Below the pieces are notes generated by a model, which was not told the DNA's origin, made no database searches, and worked only from the letters and a program-made list of their open reading frames with translations. DNA of 64,000 nt from Hericium rajendrae (taxonomy: Eukaryota; Basidiomycota; Agaricomycetes; Russulales; Hericiaceae), in assembly GCA_033439255.1 (NCBI GenBank), contig CM065882.1:3038001-3102000 (forward strand). Reading direction: 5' to 3'. The translations under genes and the position numbers were made by a program. The first letter of the stretch is position 1; every line of letters begins with the position of its first letter. Below are positions 11,832 to 25,030 of the stretch, one piece after another.

Positions 11832-14102
11832 GTTGTGCTGCTGGTCAGGTTAAGCGGAATTGTAGGTCTGAAATTCCCCTCTTCCATAATGGCTGGTTAA
11901 GTAGGGTCTGGGGTGTGGTGGCATGGCCCCAAGCTCATAATGCGGCCAGGTCGGCCCATTGCATTGTCTGTGTTGCTTTGATCAACGTTGAGGATGTGGC
12001 AAATAAATGCGCCCTTTCATCATATGGGAGACGGTCAGATTTCGGGCGAGCATTGAATATTGAAGGCTCAGGCTATCAATGTAAAATGTTTTTGAGGAAA
12101 ATGGCACACATGCTATGGCCATGCCACCGCCGAGCGATCAGAAACACTGCCAGAAGGCTCAAATCCACGCAAGCCATGTTACTCACGCCGGCGTGGGCCC
12201 AGGAGTAAGTACTTAGCTGATCAGCAATTCCGCCACCATCGTCATTGTTTCCAATGCAGGTTTTGCGAATTAACTATGGTTTTTGGACTTCGTTTCGCCC
12301 TTCGGTCCTGCGCCAGCATCCATGTAGAAAGAAAGATCCCGTCAGAAGTCGTGGGCCGGGTCCACTGTGTCGGCGGTAGCAAATCCATTTCACCGCGTGC
12401 GGTCTAGCACCTGGAAACGTGCATATCTAGGTGTCGGACCAGGTTCATGCATGTCAGCATAGCACATTCTGGTGACGATATCTTCGATGGTACTTATGAG
12501 TGCCATTAATTGTGCATAGGATAGACCACGCGGCAACCAAAAAATCCAGATGAACATTACATCCTCCGCTAATATATGTGCAGATGAAGATAGAAATAAG
12601 TGCGTGAGGACCAAGAGGTCAACAATACGCTAACGAACCGACCACTTTAAGTCTGCCTTCGTCTCCTTACCGTGCAGCGGTTCTCATGAAGTGGCGCGTG
12701 AATCCAGAAGACAAGATGTGATCGCAATTTGGTGCAAGCTAGCGGAAGTGAAGATCTGTCTGGAATATTAGGTAATCGGATGAGCCTGGTCCTTCGTACC
12801 TCCATACTGCCGTCAAAAGGCGAAAGAACAGCACGTGTGAGCGAAGCCTGAGTTGCAAAGTGATAAGACGGTATGCAGTGGGAGGAAGTTGAACGGCCAG
12901 AAGGCGGAACTGAGACGAGAAGAACCAGGTGACTCCGTAGAATCTGGAGTGGCATGACGATAAGATTCAAGCGCGAGAGGCTCAGCTTCGAGGTATGGAT
13001 TCTGATCCGACGAAAAGCCGAGGACATGATTCAGTGATCATCTGGCGTCTGTCAAGATGATCGCGAACTTTGGTCTAACGCTCGACCATGACTCGTACAA
13101 ACTAGCGGAGGGCTGATAAGGTGATAAGATGGCATTCTGGTAAGTAGCTGAGAGATAATCGTCCTGACTTCACCACCATGAATCGGATGCTGCTGGGAAT
13201 GTAATTGGGAGGTGAGGCCTTGAGGACCAGGTGACTCCATAGATCTATTAGATGGTTGCAATGTGGGAACCTAGGACCGTCGTCAAGCGTCTTGCAATCC
13301 GGTGTAAGAGTATTGCGTACAGACGGATAGAATATGCTCTTCTCGACCTGAACGTTTGAACAGGCGCTGGATGATGGTGACACCAACATGAGTTGCAACA
13401 GCAAGCAGACACCTGCGAAACAATCCCAACACAGCGCAACGAGGCGTGCCGCGTAGATCGGGATGTCGAACGTGGTTCGGCTGCAAGGACCGGTTCTGCG
13501 GGACAAAATCGGAGAATAGTCACTGCTGTCTGCCGGTAACATGGCAATGGCTGGCTAACAACCTTCGGACAAAGAGCAGAAAAACAAAGAGATTGGGTCG
13601 TTGGTTGATTGTTTATTGTCGACGCCATCATGGCCCCGACGCGGAGACAGATCGACGCCTGATCGGGAGTTTGTTTGCATGTTGTTTGGCGACAAGTCCG
13701 GACTCGACACGCGTCGAGGACCCCGGATGCAGCCTGCACGGGCCATCCTCTGCACGCCTTTTTTTCGATGTTTAGCAAAGTGTTTAGATGGGCCACAAGT
13801 AGGCGCTTGGATGCAATGAGGACGGAGAGGGTGAGGCGAGCGGAGGGAGACGGCGTGGGAGGATGAGGCAGAATGATCGGAGGTGGTCCGGGTCCTTGTT
13901 GTAGAGATACGGCGGTGAGGCTGTAGTGGTTGTGCTTCAACAGACCGTTACCTTCCTCGCCGCCGACGACGCTCCCCCGACGCTCGCCCTCTGTTTTTGT
14001 CTTTTGTTTGAGTTGTAGTGTGTTGCTGAGATTGATTGGCTGGATCTTCATTGTCGTGCTTTCGTTCACTGCTGCATAGTCTCCTCCTTTTCTCTTTTCC
14101 TC
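11832..14102. other. Intergenic region with weak internal duplication
   Basis: No gene recognised in 2.3 kb. A minus-strand open frame of 273 codons at 13248-14069 has no domain-like pattern and changes character along its length. Two stretches, about 12890-12950 and 13200-13260 (read on the minus strand), share the phrase GGAGTCACCTGG and neighbouring words, suggesting an old diverged direct duplication of roughly 300 bp. The final few hundred bases should hold the Ataxin-2 gene promoter. Confidence 0.4.
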
Positions 14103-17100
14103 ATGTCCGTCCGACAGCCCAAGCCCACCCGCAAAGGCGTCAACTCCAACGATTCCGCTCCCTCTCGGTTACTTATTTTCTGTCCTGGCAAAGACAGTTT
14201 CTAACTTCGTTGTCGAACAGCCGCACTTCCGCCTGGACCGGTGCCCGCGCTTCCCCGACCTTCTCGCCCGCCCCCAGCAACGCCCGCCTTCCCAATGCCC
14301 CTGCTGCTGCGAACCCGACTCCCAACGCGCCTCCCGCCTTTCCCCCGCTTCCTGCTGCAGCACCACGCTCAGATGCCGACAAAGTCCTCCAGGCTCTCAC
14401 CGGTCTCACCGTGCGTCTTCCCGTCTCCCATCTCTTCTCCGCCACAACTCATCTCGTCTGATTTTAGGGAACCACCATCACGCTGAACACCAAGACTTCT
14501 CAACGCTACGAGGGCGTCATCGCGTCTACTACCGGCGAAGGCGACACCACTGGCGTTTCCCTTCGCGACGTCAAGGAAATCTCTCTCCCCGGCGCACCCC
14601 TCAAGGATCAGATTTTCATTGCTTCTACCAACATTGATACTTGGACTTCGGGCCCCGCTGATGCGAAGGCCCCCAATGGCGACTGTGAGTACTGTTCTGG
14701 TCTCTGTACGCAGCCATCGTGGTTCGTGCCTTGCGTATCTGTCTCGAGATATCGTCGTATTGCATGCTTGCGAGCTGGAGAACATCATACGGACGGGCTG
14801 CGCATGCCGTTGTGAAAATTTCTCACATTAACTTACCTCCCATTCAGCATTCAAAACCGACACCGACATCTCACACAAGCCGCGCCGCACCGGCTCCGAG
14901 CGCGAGCTACAGGCCTGGGCTGATTCGCCTCTGCCGCCCGGCATTGGCATGTCCCCGCCTCTGCTTCCCGTCCCCGCCCATCACACGGACGACATCACAT
15001 TTGGTCCGGGCGCGTCCCAGAACTCGCAATGGGATCAGTTCGCCGCCAACGAGCGGCTCTTCGGCGTCAAGACTGCCTTTGACGAGGACCTCTACACGAC
15101 GAAGCTGGATCGCAACGCTAAGGACTACAAGGAGCGTGAGCGGCGCGCGCAGGTGCTTGCGGCTGAGATCATGGGGGTGCGTACTTTGCTGCGTTTGGCG
15201 CTGGTAATGGAAGGCTGATCCCGCGTGCGTAGACGACGGTGAACAACCCGCATATCGCAGAGGAGCGCGTTATGAACAATCTCGAGGGTACCGGCGACGG
15301 CGAAAACGAGGAGGACAAGTGCGTTTTTTCTGCTTCCTTTCGCCCATCCAACTCATCATCTTCTACTTAGGTACGGCGCCGTCGTACGTGGCCAGAACGC
15401 CTATGTCCCGCCCGGCGCGCGCAAGGGTACGGGCAAGGCGCCCGATATTCCGAAGGTCGCGGTGAATGCGCCCGATGGGACTGCAGTTGAGGCGGCTGCT
15501 GGGAATGGGAACGGAAGCAGCGGTGGCAGCAAGGCGCCCAGCCCAGCCCCAGGGGGTGCGAGCAAGGTACGTTCCGATTCCGCTTTCCTACTGGGCCTTT
15601 GCTTCGTTTTGCGATGCGGTGCTTGTTCGCGTCCTTGTTATTGTGGTCTGCGGCCATCAATCCGACGGTGTCTACTTGTGGCGTTTGCTGGGTTGAGGTT
15701 CTGGTCCTTGTTGGCATCATTCAGGCGCATCGTCTTTGTTGTGTTGCCGTGTTCATTGCGTTTCAACGTTGTCCAACAACTCTGTTCCGCTTTGATCTTC
15801 GGCACCGTCTGCACTGGTTCCCTTCCCTTTATCTACTGCGCCTTTTCCCGCTTCTATCAGCACACGTCGCTCCATTTCTTCCATCACGTTATGTCGTTTC
15901 AGGCTGATATTCATGCTTTGTACCCGCAGCCTCCCGCTGATGCACTCCCCGCCTTCCGCGAGTTCGTCACGAACGAGAAGCAGCGCCTGGCCCAGAAGCG
16001 GAGCGTTCTCATGAAGAACGACAGGGACAAGCGCATGGCAGAGCTCGTCAAGTTCAGCCAGAGCTTCAAGGTGCGTCACCCTGTCATCCATGTCTTAACT
16101 CTTCTCACGCTCCACCAGCTCAACAAACCCATCCCGGACGACCTCGTCACGATCCTGGCGAAGGACGAGGAGAAGCAGAAGCAGATACGCGACAAGTCGT
16201 CCGCAGACGCTGCGTCCGCGCAGGCGCGCGCAATTGCCGCTGCGGGCGCGGGCGCCCCCACGCCCTCTGCGTCCACGAACCACGTCGCGAAGCAGACGCC
16301 GCCGCCGCCAGCGAAGACGCCTCCCAAGGGCTCGCTCACGCCGAGCGCGAGCACGGGCAACGCCCTGGGGCTGTCTGGGCCGGGCCTGGGCAGCGCGGCG
16401 AAGCCGAAGCGCATCAGCATGGTCATCCAGCCGATCCCGCCGTTCAAGGGCCGCGGCGGCAAGCCGAGCGTGAACGTCAACACGCAGATCAAGCCGACGC
16501 CGTCTGCGGCGGTCACGCCGACGACGGCGAACAAGCTGAATGTGAACGCGTCGTCGTTCAAACCGAATCCAAAGGCGGTGGCGTTTACGCCTGTCAGCGT
16601 GAGTGATTTGATGCGTCCTGTAAGGGGAATGTGTGCTAATGTTTGGTGTAGGCGTCTCCGAATACGGCTGTGAGCCCATCTGTGGCAAGTGCGTCGCCGA
16701 AGCCGAAGGGCGGAGAGGTGTGTTTCTTCCTGCATCTTTCGTATCCGGTGCTGATGGTTGCTGGCAGACCTCAGCAGCGACGCCGTCAACGCCGAATCCA
16801 TTCTTTGGCACGCGTCTGCCGAAAAAGCAGCCCGTCCACATCAAGGACGATTTCAATCCGTTCAAGTACAACAAGGTCGCCGAGGCATCTGCCGTCAGTG
16901 CGTATATCCCGCTTCTCTCTTTACTCCATGCTAAGCGGCGTTTTCGCAGCTGCAATGTGGCCTTATCAGGGCAAGCGCTACATGCAGATGTTCCCGCCCG
17001 TCTCGAACCCGCCCCAGCAACAATCGCCACACATGGCCCCGCCTGGCCCGCCGCCCATGCCTCCGCCCTCGTACGAGGAGGACTCGGCGGCACAGGCCGC

Positions 17101-17736
17101 GGCCGCCACGCGCGGCGGCTACGTCTATGCCTACCCTCCCTATGCTTACCCCGGACAAGTGCGCTCTCCGTTGCCTTGCTATCACGCGTGGATACTGACG
17201 GCGTTGTAGCCCATGATGCCTGGTATGGGGCCCCACCCCCGGCATGTATGCGCCCGGTCCATATATGCAGCCTATGCACTATCCACCTATGCCCCCTCCC
17301 AATGGTCAGCGTACGTATACCCGTCCTGTGTGCTGCCCGCTGACGTGACATCTCCCCACAGCTATGTACGCCTCCCCACAAATGGGCCAAATGCCGCGTA
17401 CGTATCCTCCTCCCCTCTGTCACCCGCAGCTAACACTGACACGCCGCAGCCCCGCAATTCATGCCGCCGCCGCCCGGGCAGTACCCGCCGCCGCCGTCCG
17501 GCGGGCCGCGCCCGAACATGCCGCAGACGCCGCTGCCGCAGCACGCGCACCCGTACTACCACCAGAGCCCGCAGCGTATGCCCGTCTCCCCGTCTCCCGG
17601 CGATAAGGCGATGACGACGCCGTACCCGTATTTTGCAGTGCAGCACGCGGTGCCGTACCCGATGATGATGCAGCCGCCGCCGCCGCACGGGTACGAGGGG
17701 CCCGCGCCGCCGGTGCAGATGGGCGGGCATGCGTAG
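14103..17736 (+). CDS. PBP1: Ataxin-2 / Pbp1 homologue (Lsm, LsmAD, PAM2)
   Basis: About 14 exons give roughly 850 residues. Starting MSVRQPKPTRKGVN, the protein has an Lsm fold at about residues 75-160 (DKVLQALTGLTGTTITL, YEGVIASTTGEG), an LsmAD domain from about 225 (FGVKTAFDEDLYTTKLDRN), and a PAM2 motif at about 556-570 (LNVNASSFKPNPKA) that should bind the MLLE domain of poly(A)-binding protein. A proline/methionine/tyrosine-rich tail ends MQMGGHA-like VQMGGHA. The family acts in mRNA stability, stress granules and TORC1 control. Exon phases fit throughout except in the exon at 17210-17310, where the run of five C at 17236-17240 puts the frame off by one. Removing one C rejoins the frame to GMYAPGPYMQPM and all later exons. 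I read this as an indel error, or less likely a truncating allele. Confidence 0.88.
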
Positions 17737-18192
17737 GGCTGGCCGGTTGAGTTTGATAGGTTTTGATTAGTGAGGAGGGAGGGGGAGGGGGTTGCGCTTG
17801 GTTGAGGGAGAGCTGGACGCGGGGGTGGGGTGTGTGTGCGTAGGGGAGTGGAGGCGATTGGGCGGGCACGCGGTGTCTTGCTCCTCTGTAATTAGCGTCT
17901 GCATTCAATTTGTTGATGTTGCGCGACGAGTGGCTCGGTTCGATGGGTGGATTCTGTTGGGATCACGACAAACCTTGCGGGACTGCCACGAAACGCAAGG
18001 TGATTGCACTGCCGGAGAAGATCAGACGAGTTGAACTCAACGTTCCCATCGTCTCCACCGGGCGGCGCAATGTCTCGCATCCTTCAATAAGTTACAGGAT
18101 ATTAAAATGCATATCCAGTGCAAGAGGTATAAGGTATATGTAATGAAAGAATATGATTACAAGCATGAAGGTATAGTACTGCATGGAACACC
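17737..18192. other. Convergent intergenic region between PBP1 and BUB1-like genes
   Basis: About 456 bases holding the 3' ends of both genes. I see no gene in it. A purine-rich GAGGGAGGGGGAGGGGG stretch follows the PBP1 stop. Confidence 0.5.
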
Positions 18193-21100
18193 TCAATCGC
18201 CCCGCATCACAGACAGCTCGATCTTCTTCAACAGCCCCTTCAGCGTGTTGCTGCTCCGATTGCAATTGCCTACCAACCACGTCTCCATCTCCTCCCGCAG
18301 CGCTGCCAGCTCCGCCGACACCGGCAGCTTCCCATCCGGCCGCACCAGGCAAGGGTTCAGCAGTACGTCAAACAGGCGCGTCCACAGCTCCGTCTGCCAG
18401 TAGCGCTTGAACGGCGTCGCGAGGCGGAAGCGCCGCGCGCGCCCGCCTGCACGTCCTCGACAACGGCGAATTCGCCTCGATGTACCGCCCGAAGAGCATG
18501 CAGTACACGATGCCCGCGAGCCCAAAGTAGTCCGCCTGGAACGTCCACGGGCGCCCCTCGCGCATCTCGGCGCAGTCGCGCGCGTCCGTCGCCCACTCCG
18601 CGACGAACGCCTGCCCGTGCGGGAACATGCGCGTGTCGATCGTGCGCCCAAAGTCGATCACGCGCACGCCCTTGCGCGCCCAGCCGCCGCTGCCCGCGAG
18701 GCAGTACGTGCCGCTCCACGCGGTGGTGCCGCCGGCGACGTCCTCGAGGCGCACGAGGCAGTTGTCGATCTTGAGGTCCCCGTGGATGAAGCCCGCGGCG
18801 TGCATGCCTTCGAGCAGGCGCAGGAGCTCGATCGTGAAGAATACGACGAGCAGCTCGTCGAGGCATGCGCCTTGCTGCGAGATGCCGGCCTTGGCGGAGC
18901 GGTTGATGATGTCGAGGAGCGTGCCCTGCGTGCAGAGGTCGAGGATCAGGAAGCTCTCGTCGCGGAAGGCGTACAGCGCATGGGGTTTGATGATGGAGGA
19001 TCGAAGTTTCGCCGGCAGTGAGGCGTGAAGCTTGCGCAGGACATGGAATTCCCACAGATTGCGAGGTTTAACGACCTTGAGGGCTACCTTTCCTGCTTCG
19101 TCGTCATCGGAATCAGAATCGGAATCGTCGCTGTCGTCGGCTATTGATTTCGATGTGATGTCTTTCGCAGCGAACACCGCGCCAAAGCCACCTTCCCCAA
19201 GCTTCTCGTACACTGCGAAGCGGTGGTCCCCAAAGTCACTGAGAAAGATCCGGTGGAGTTAAACGAAGCGGCTGCTCGTGTTCCCGCTCGCTCTCTCTCG
19301 CGTGAACGCGCAAACTTCTGCAGACCATCGAGCATCTTTGATTCTTGATGTACAAGATTATGATGGCCTGCATCCTCTGGCAAAGTGAGAGCAGAGTGGA
19401 GACGATGGGTGGATCGAAAGGATTGCATGGATTTGGAGGAGCGAATGCAGAAGCCACTGCAATAGCATCAGACAGGCTGAGCGTCCCCGTCTTCTCTTCG
19501 ATAACATCAGTTGGCGACCGTGGGTCCTCATCTTCTGCCTGGAACACAGATAAGGGGATTGTATGGCCATCTGATACACGAAAGGGTGGTATGCATACCT
19601 CGCCCAGAGAATCGAATGATGCCTCCTCCACGACTTCAGGGGCCTGAATGGGCTCTCGTGGTGTGAAGACTGCTGGGCGCGAACCTGTGTTCTCTTCCTC
19701 CCGTAATTCGGCTGCTAGACGTTCTGCTGCCTCTACAGCGTCCGATTGAACAAATCCCTTGTCGGACGCTGAGGAGCCATCCTGCCCCATGGCGGACAAA
19801 CGAGTACTTGTGGACGTGTACTCGAATGTCCTTTCCGTGATGGGCGTCATGACGTCGAATTGACCGAAACGTCCACCAAGAGGTGCTGTCCGAGGTGTTC
19901 GACCGCTGTCAGTGTCGTCTTCCTGGAAGGCTACTCGAACGACTTGTACATTGTCGCCATCCTCATCATAGTCATCATCCTCGTCTTCTTCCTCCTCCTC
20001 CACCGTGTCGTCACGAAGTTCATGGGCCCGTGTGGGCACAAATGAACGCAAAGGTGTCCGATTAGTGAGTGCTGATCGAGGAGGAACAGGATTCTCGGAG
20101 TCAACGAAGGGCCTGAATCCACTAGTCTTCGCTGGGACAGGTTGTGCGTTCTCGTCTGGTGGACGACTGAAAACCTTGAATGGCGCTTGTGAATCTGTAA
20201 ACGGAACGAACGTGGTTGGCTTTGCCGCAATCTCCTGGTTCTTCGCCTCGGGGATAGAACGAAATACAGGGACCTCTTGTTGGCTAACAGGTGCTTGTGG
20301 TTCATCAACGAACACATCAATTGGTGACTCTCGTTCCGGTTTCGCAGGAATGACGGGTTTCGTGAAGACACTGCCCAACGTGTTGTCATCACCTTTGGGT
20401 CGCAGCTTTGACCCAGGCATAGAAGCTGGGTCTTTCGCCGAAAGAGCTCTACGACATGATTCCGGCGTAAACGCAGGCGTTTTGGGAGCCTCTGGATCAA
20501 CGAATGGTTTAAACTATCATCGCGTTTTAGTGCGACGATCATTACTAGAATAAACCTCTCACCTTCGCCAGCCCCGGAGTCGCATTTTCCTTGCGTCCGG
20601 CATTCTCGTCCACGAATGGTTTGAATGCGGCTCCACACTGAAGTTAGCTCGCGTGGACTTCAAACCAGAAGGACACATACTAGGAGTTTTGGCATTCATA
20701 TTTGCGTTCTCGTTCGCATTTGAGCGCATAGGCGGGATGAGGTTCATGGGAGTGACAGGTTCGATCTTCCGTACAGGTGCATGCTTGCTCCCAGGCATGG
20801 GCCCGAACCGCATGGACTTCTCCGGTGAATTATACATACCAAACACATCCGCGAGTGCCTCCTTGGTATTGATCGTGACGGTGGGCTCACCAACCAGCAG
20901 ACTCTTTCTGGCCATTGCACTGAATGGTCGCGCAGACTTTGAGTCATCGTTGAAGTTGACGCGAACGGGGGCATTGCGTGACAGCTCGGCTGCCGGTGGT
21001 GGTCCCCATTTCTTGCCTAGCAGACCCATGGACCGTGCGCGCGCTTCTGGCATGCTATATTCTACGCGATCCTCGGTGAACAGCAAGGACAGATTGAATT

Positions 21101-21928
21101 GCATCTTTTCCGGTCTTTTCCCAGGCGGCGGAGATGCCAGCATGGCCGCATACGGGTCATGAGGCTTGGAAGGCGGAGGGGGAGATGTTGAGGAGGATGT
21201 TGAAGCGCACCCAGATGGCACCTGCGAAGAGGAGGGAGGCCGTCTGGAGGATGGGGCCTTCACGTCATTGTGGTACTTTAACGGATGGCGGCGGAGACTG
21301 TCGGCTTCGGCAGTGCCTTTGGACCTTGGCAGCCGGACGGTGGGAGCTGGCGGAGGCACTGGCGGCTTGGAAGATGTGCGTTGCTTGAACAGCTCATAGC
21401 GTTTCCGCAGTCGTTCTGGAGGACGCGCTTTACGCTGGATACCAGCGCGATAGACCTGGTCTGCATCTGAGTGGCTAGAACAGACGCTCAGTTGCATTGC
21501 AAGTCCCGTAAAAACATGCATACGCACCGTCCCTCTCGCTCCAGCATCAGTGCATACTCCTCATACAGCTGAGCGTACACAATGCCAATCCCCTTGGTCA
21601 TTATGTGTTTGAAGACAACGATCGGCTTGTCAACGAGGTTGGCATAAAGAGTCCACATCTTGAGATACCGCAGGTCGCCCTTGTAGCTCTCATCCGTCTT
21701 GTACTTCCTAGTGGCCTCTTCCAAGACCTCCAAAAGCCCAGAATGAGCAAGATGCTCCTGTGGGTAGCTCTCGCAAGTCCATTTTACGAATTGGTCGTAC
21801 AGGGCCAGGGGATCGTCCACTTCATCAATCTCTGCTTTGATTTGAGACCTTAATTTGGAGGTATGTCTTGATAATGTCTCTAGTGCTGACGGAGATACGA
21901 TTGATGAAGATGCGGTGGACGAAGCCAT
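18193..21928 (-). CDS. BUB1: Bub1/Mad3 (MadBub) spindle-checkpoint kinase
   Basis: Starts MASSTASSSIV. The N terminus is the TPR-like Mad3/Bub1 domain (DPLALYDQFVKWTCESYPQ, LYANLVDKPIVVFKHI), followed by YRAGIQRKARPPERL. Around 21010-21110 comes a GLEBS-like Bub3-binding stretch (FTEDRVEYSMPEARA), then a KEN box (KENATPGLAK, about 20590). Five FxPFxD-type motifs follow in the acidic linker, then an NPCNPFDPP lead-in and a kinase domain with GEGGFGAVFA, VALKV, HGDLKIDNCLV and DFGRTID. The C terminus is LLKKIELSVMRGD. The protein should sit at kinetochores, phosphorylate H2A and feed the mitotic checkpoint. Near 18440-18500 the frame leading out of MLFGRYIEA does not continue into the conserved RFRLATPFKRYWQTELW segment, which lies in another frame; one or two single-base indels would explain this. 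Short introns interrupt the gene, for example after MLEREG. Confidence 0.85.
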
Positions 21929-22217
21929 AGTGTCGCGGCGAGAGCCTCGAGGTCGTCAACGAGCTGCACGCCGTCGATTTCTGAACTAGTATTTGGTCTT
22001 GTTGTCGCGTCACGAACGCGACGCGACTGAACACCATCACGTGTATGCCGGCGTGCGGGCGGCCCTCGACCGACGAGTCCCGCCCGGTGCATACAGCAGT
22101 CCGACAGATCTTATTTTCACAAAATTCAGGCAGTAATGGAAAGCAAGCATTTTCATAGACGACGGCATGCAAAATACCAGTCGGATCGTGACATTCGTTA
22201 GCAAGGTACTCTACCAT

Positions 22218-24622
22218 CTACATTACTGCAGTATCTTTTGCGATATGCGCCAACGCGCCTTGCTCAATCGTAGTCTCCCACAACTCTACTTTCGCCCTCT
22301 CCAATTCTGCCTGTAACTCCGCTCTCCGTTCCTTTGCTCGCCTGATGATATCCTGCTTATTAGTACCCCGGGCAGACGAACCCTGAGCGACCCTTTTTGA
22401 ATCCAGAACAGACAAGAGCCGGGCGGTGGACGCAAAAGCAGCAGATGGCGTCGGTACTGGCGTCGAGCCCGATGACATGGGATACGGCAGCGGCGGCGTC
22501 GACAGTGCTTGAGGATGGGGAGGTGGAAAGTGGGGGCTCTGCTGCGCGGGCAGCATCTGTACGCAACTAAAGTCTGGGCGTTGAAACGACGTGCCCGGCG
22601 CGGTCGGTGCTGAGGCCCGAGCTGGCTCTGCAAGATGGACCCTTTCAGCAATTGGATGGGGCCTTCGGTCTGGCAAACACATACCTGGCTCTCCCGTGTG
22701 GATTGTCGGTTCAGGATGCATTTCGTCACATTGCGGCGTTGGAGGACCGCCGAATGAGGCCATGCTGGCTTCGGGTGATTGAACCAGAGTAGGAGTTGCC
22801 GGCGCCGCGATGCCAGAGGGAGTCTGGTCGCCGAACGATTGAACGTCTCCCGAAGGAATAGAAAGCGCCAACAGGTCCGGGTCGATCATCGCATCCGCAA
22901 AAGTACTGCCGGCAGGATATGGAATATTGATCGCAGGCGTGCTTGACACCGATCTCTCAGTGGTCACTGGAGGCTCTGGATAAGGCTCTAGATGGGACAA
23001 TACTGGATCTGCCCAACCCAATGCTGGCAAGCTGTTGTCTTGAAACATGGCCATAAGGTCATCAAACTTGGGTGAAGTAGTGATGTCGAAAGGAGAAGGG
23101 GATTCGCTGCCTGTTTCGTTTGACTGTCCCCGATCTGAACTGGACCGAGACGAATCCGTCTGGGTGGATGAGTTTGCTGCCATCTGGCCAAGAAGTGTGG
23201 AGATGAAAGAATCCCACGTCGCTGTGTCAGACAAGCCAGTTGGAGTACATGGAGGCGGAGGTGGTTGTGTGCTTGTGGAGGGCTCTGCCGATGGTCTGGC
23301 GTTCGTGATGTCTCTGAACTCGTCCTGTCTTTGTGTCCTAGGAGACCCAGCTCGCACCGATGACCCTGCAGGATGATCTCTTAGATGCCCAGGCGCAAGA
23401 TCACCGAGGTACTGGCCATATCGCTGCATGTAGGTTCGAGCAGCAGCATTTCGTGTCGCTCCTTTGACCAATCCAACGAGCTGAGCAAGCAACCGCTTAA
23501 TCCTCTCCTTCTCCCATTGTATGCGGTAGTGCTCAGGACCTTCTCCTTCGGCGAAGGGATAGGGCACATCCCAGTCCGCGGCGCCAGCAGGTACATGGCT
23601 CAGCTTTCGCCGTTTCGGCATAGAATCCGATTCCTCTGATTGTGAAGATGAGGATTCTCTGCGAAAGAAAGCCGACACCTGGGGCTGCACAGGCCGCTGC
23701 GCACCAGAAAGCAATCGAAGGATGGACTCCAGAACAGGAAAAATGTTCTTTTGTTTGACAAGAGACGCAATGATCTCCTCGCCAGGCGGGGGCGGAAGAC
23801 GCGATGCATCCATAGCATTCCGACCCTGACCAATTGGAGGGGGATCGTAGTCATCTTCAACCACTATCGGGTTGTAGGCCGATGCCCCTCGATCATGATG
23901 TTTGAGCGTCGCCGGATTCACTTTGCCCACCAGCCCAGCCGTCCCAAGCAGATGTTGTTGACTACGCAGGAAGTTGGATGGAAGCGGAGCATCTGGGTGA
24001 GGAAGGGGTATTGATGGCGGAGTGGGACGAGGAACTGATGACTGCGTCCTGGTTCTTTGAGTCTTCCGCGAGGCCCTGGACACCGCTCGTGACATGCTGC
24101 CAGACGGCGCGCAAGACGGCCCATGAGTAGACGGCGCCCGGGACATGAGATCTGGAGGTCGACTGTAGGTATATCGAATACAGCCGATGACGGCTGTGGA
24201 GCGATTGGGGATGGCAGGCTCGAGATTGGCTGCTGTGACTGGGACATAAGGGGAATAGGAGGAGCTGTTGGCCGAATGGCAGATGGCATTGCTATTGGCA
24301 TAGGACCAGGATGTGGTGGAACAAGACTGGACCGTGGCGCGTCGCGCGAACCATTATCCGATGGATGAGGAGTGTTCAAGAGCACAGCTGCCGGGTTGAG
24401 TGGAAGTTCAGAATAGTACTGGGAACCAGGAAGTGCAATGGTCCCCACGTTTTCTCTAGCACCGGGCCCTGTAGGAAGCGCTAGCTGCGGTGACCTACCT
24501 CTGGCCGGAGATGGCGGAGGCGAGCCGAACAGGGAGTCCTCATTGTCGCTGCCCAGCTGCTCATGCTCGTCATTCACTCGCATACGCTGACCGTCAGAGA
24601 CTGTAAATGACGATGTCGGCAT
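22218..24622 (-). CDS. Serine/proline-rich uncharacterised protein with C-terminal coiled coil
   Basis: Best model: exon 1 24622-24246, intron 24245-24163 (GTCCCAG...CTACAG), exon 2 24162-22218, giving about 773 residues from MPTSSFTVSDGQRMR. The exons join in frame as LIRPPDLMSR. I do not recognise a family. Visible features are an acidic stretch with SPPPSP near residue 40, long Ser/Pro/Thr-rich disordered segments, a nuclear-type basic PKRRKLS, and WDVPYPFAEGEGPEHYRIQWEKERIKRLLAQLVGLVK-type sequence near the middle that looks like a short folded helix. The C terminus (AKERRAELQAELERAKVELWE) is a clear coiled coil. The composition suggests a nuclear scaffold or regulator; this is inference. 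The gene follows BUB1 on the same strand with 290 bases between, and is divergent from the RhoGEF. Confidence 0.6.
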
Positions 24623-25030
24623 GGATGATCTAGGTATGCACCTTTTAATTGCTTTCTCCAGCTTGTACCGATGAAAAACGTGAGCGTGAATGGGCGTGAA
24701 AATGTGTTGATGTCGTGAGCAATGCTCAGCAATTTTTGTGCTCCTGCGACTGATGATACACGAGATCAGCTGAAGGCGAAGATAGTGAGTATGAAAGGAT
24801 ATACCTCCAGAGGAGACGAAGAGACTGTGGTCTCTGCAGGCAGAGAAAGGAAAGAGAGAGGAAGTAAATGGGTTTGAGGGTGTGGTGGAAAGGAGAAAGA
24901 GTCGCGGTTGTGGCGCTGTTCCAAACGCGGACGAGTTAACCAGATGGCTGACTAAGCGTATGGTTCCGCTGACTAAGCGGGTACTCTGCCTTTGGGAGAT
25001 GTCTACTCCAGGCGTCTTGCTCTCGCAGTC
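24623..25030. promoter_or_regulatory. Divergent promoter region
   Basis: The 408 bases between the start codons of the minus-strand serine-rich gene and the plus-strand RhoGEF gene must carry both promoters. Between 24820 and 24860 there is a purine-rich GAAAGGAAAGAGAGAGG tract. I see no obvious TATA box. The direct repeat CTGACTAAGCG occurs twice at 24948-24979. Confidence 0.4.

Noticed and set aside
13248-14069. Minus-strand 273-codon frame upstream of the Ataxin-2 gene
   Set aside because: No domain-like pattern, composition changes along its length, and it covers the likely promoter region.
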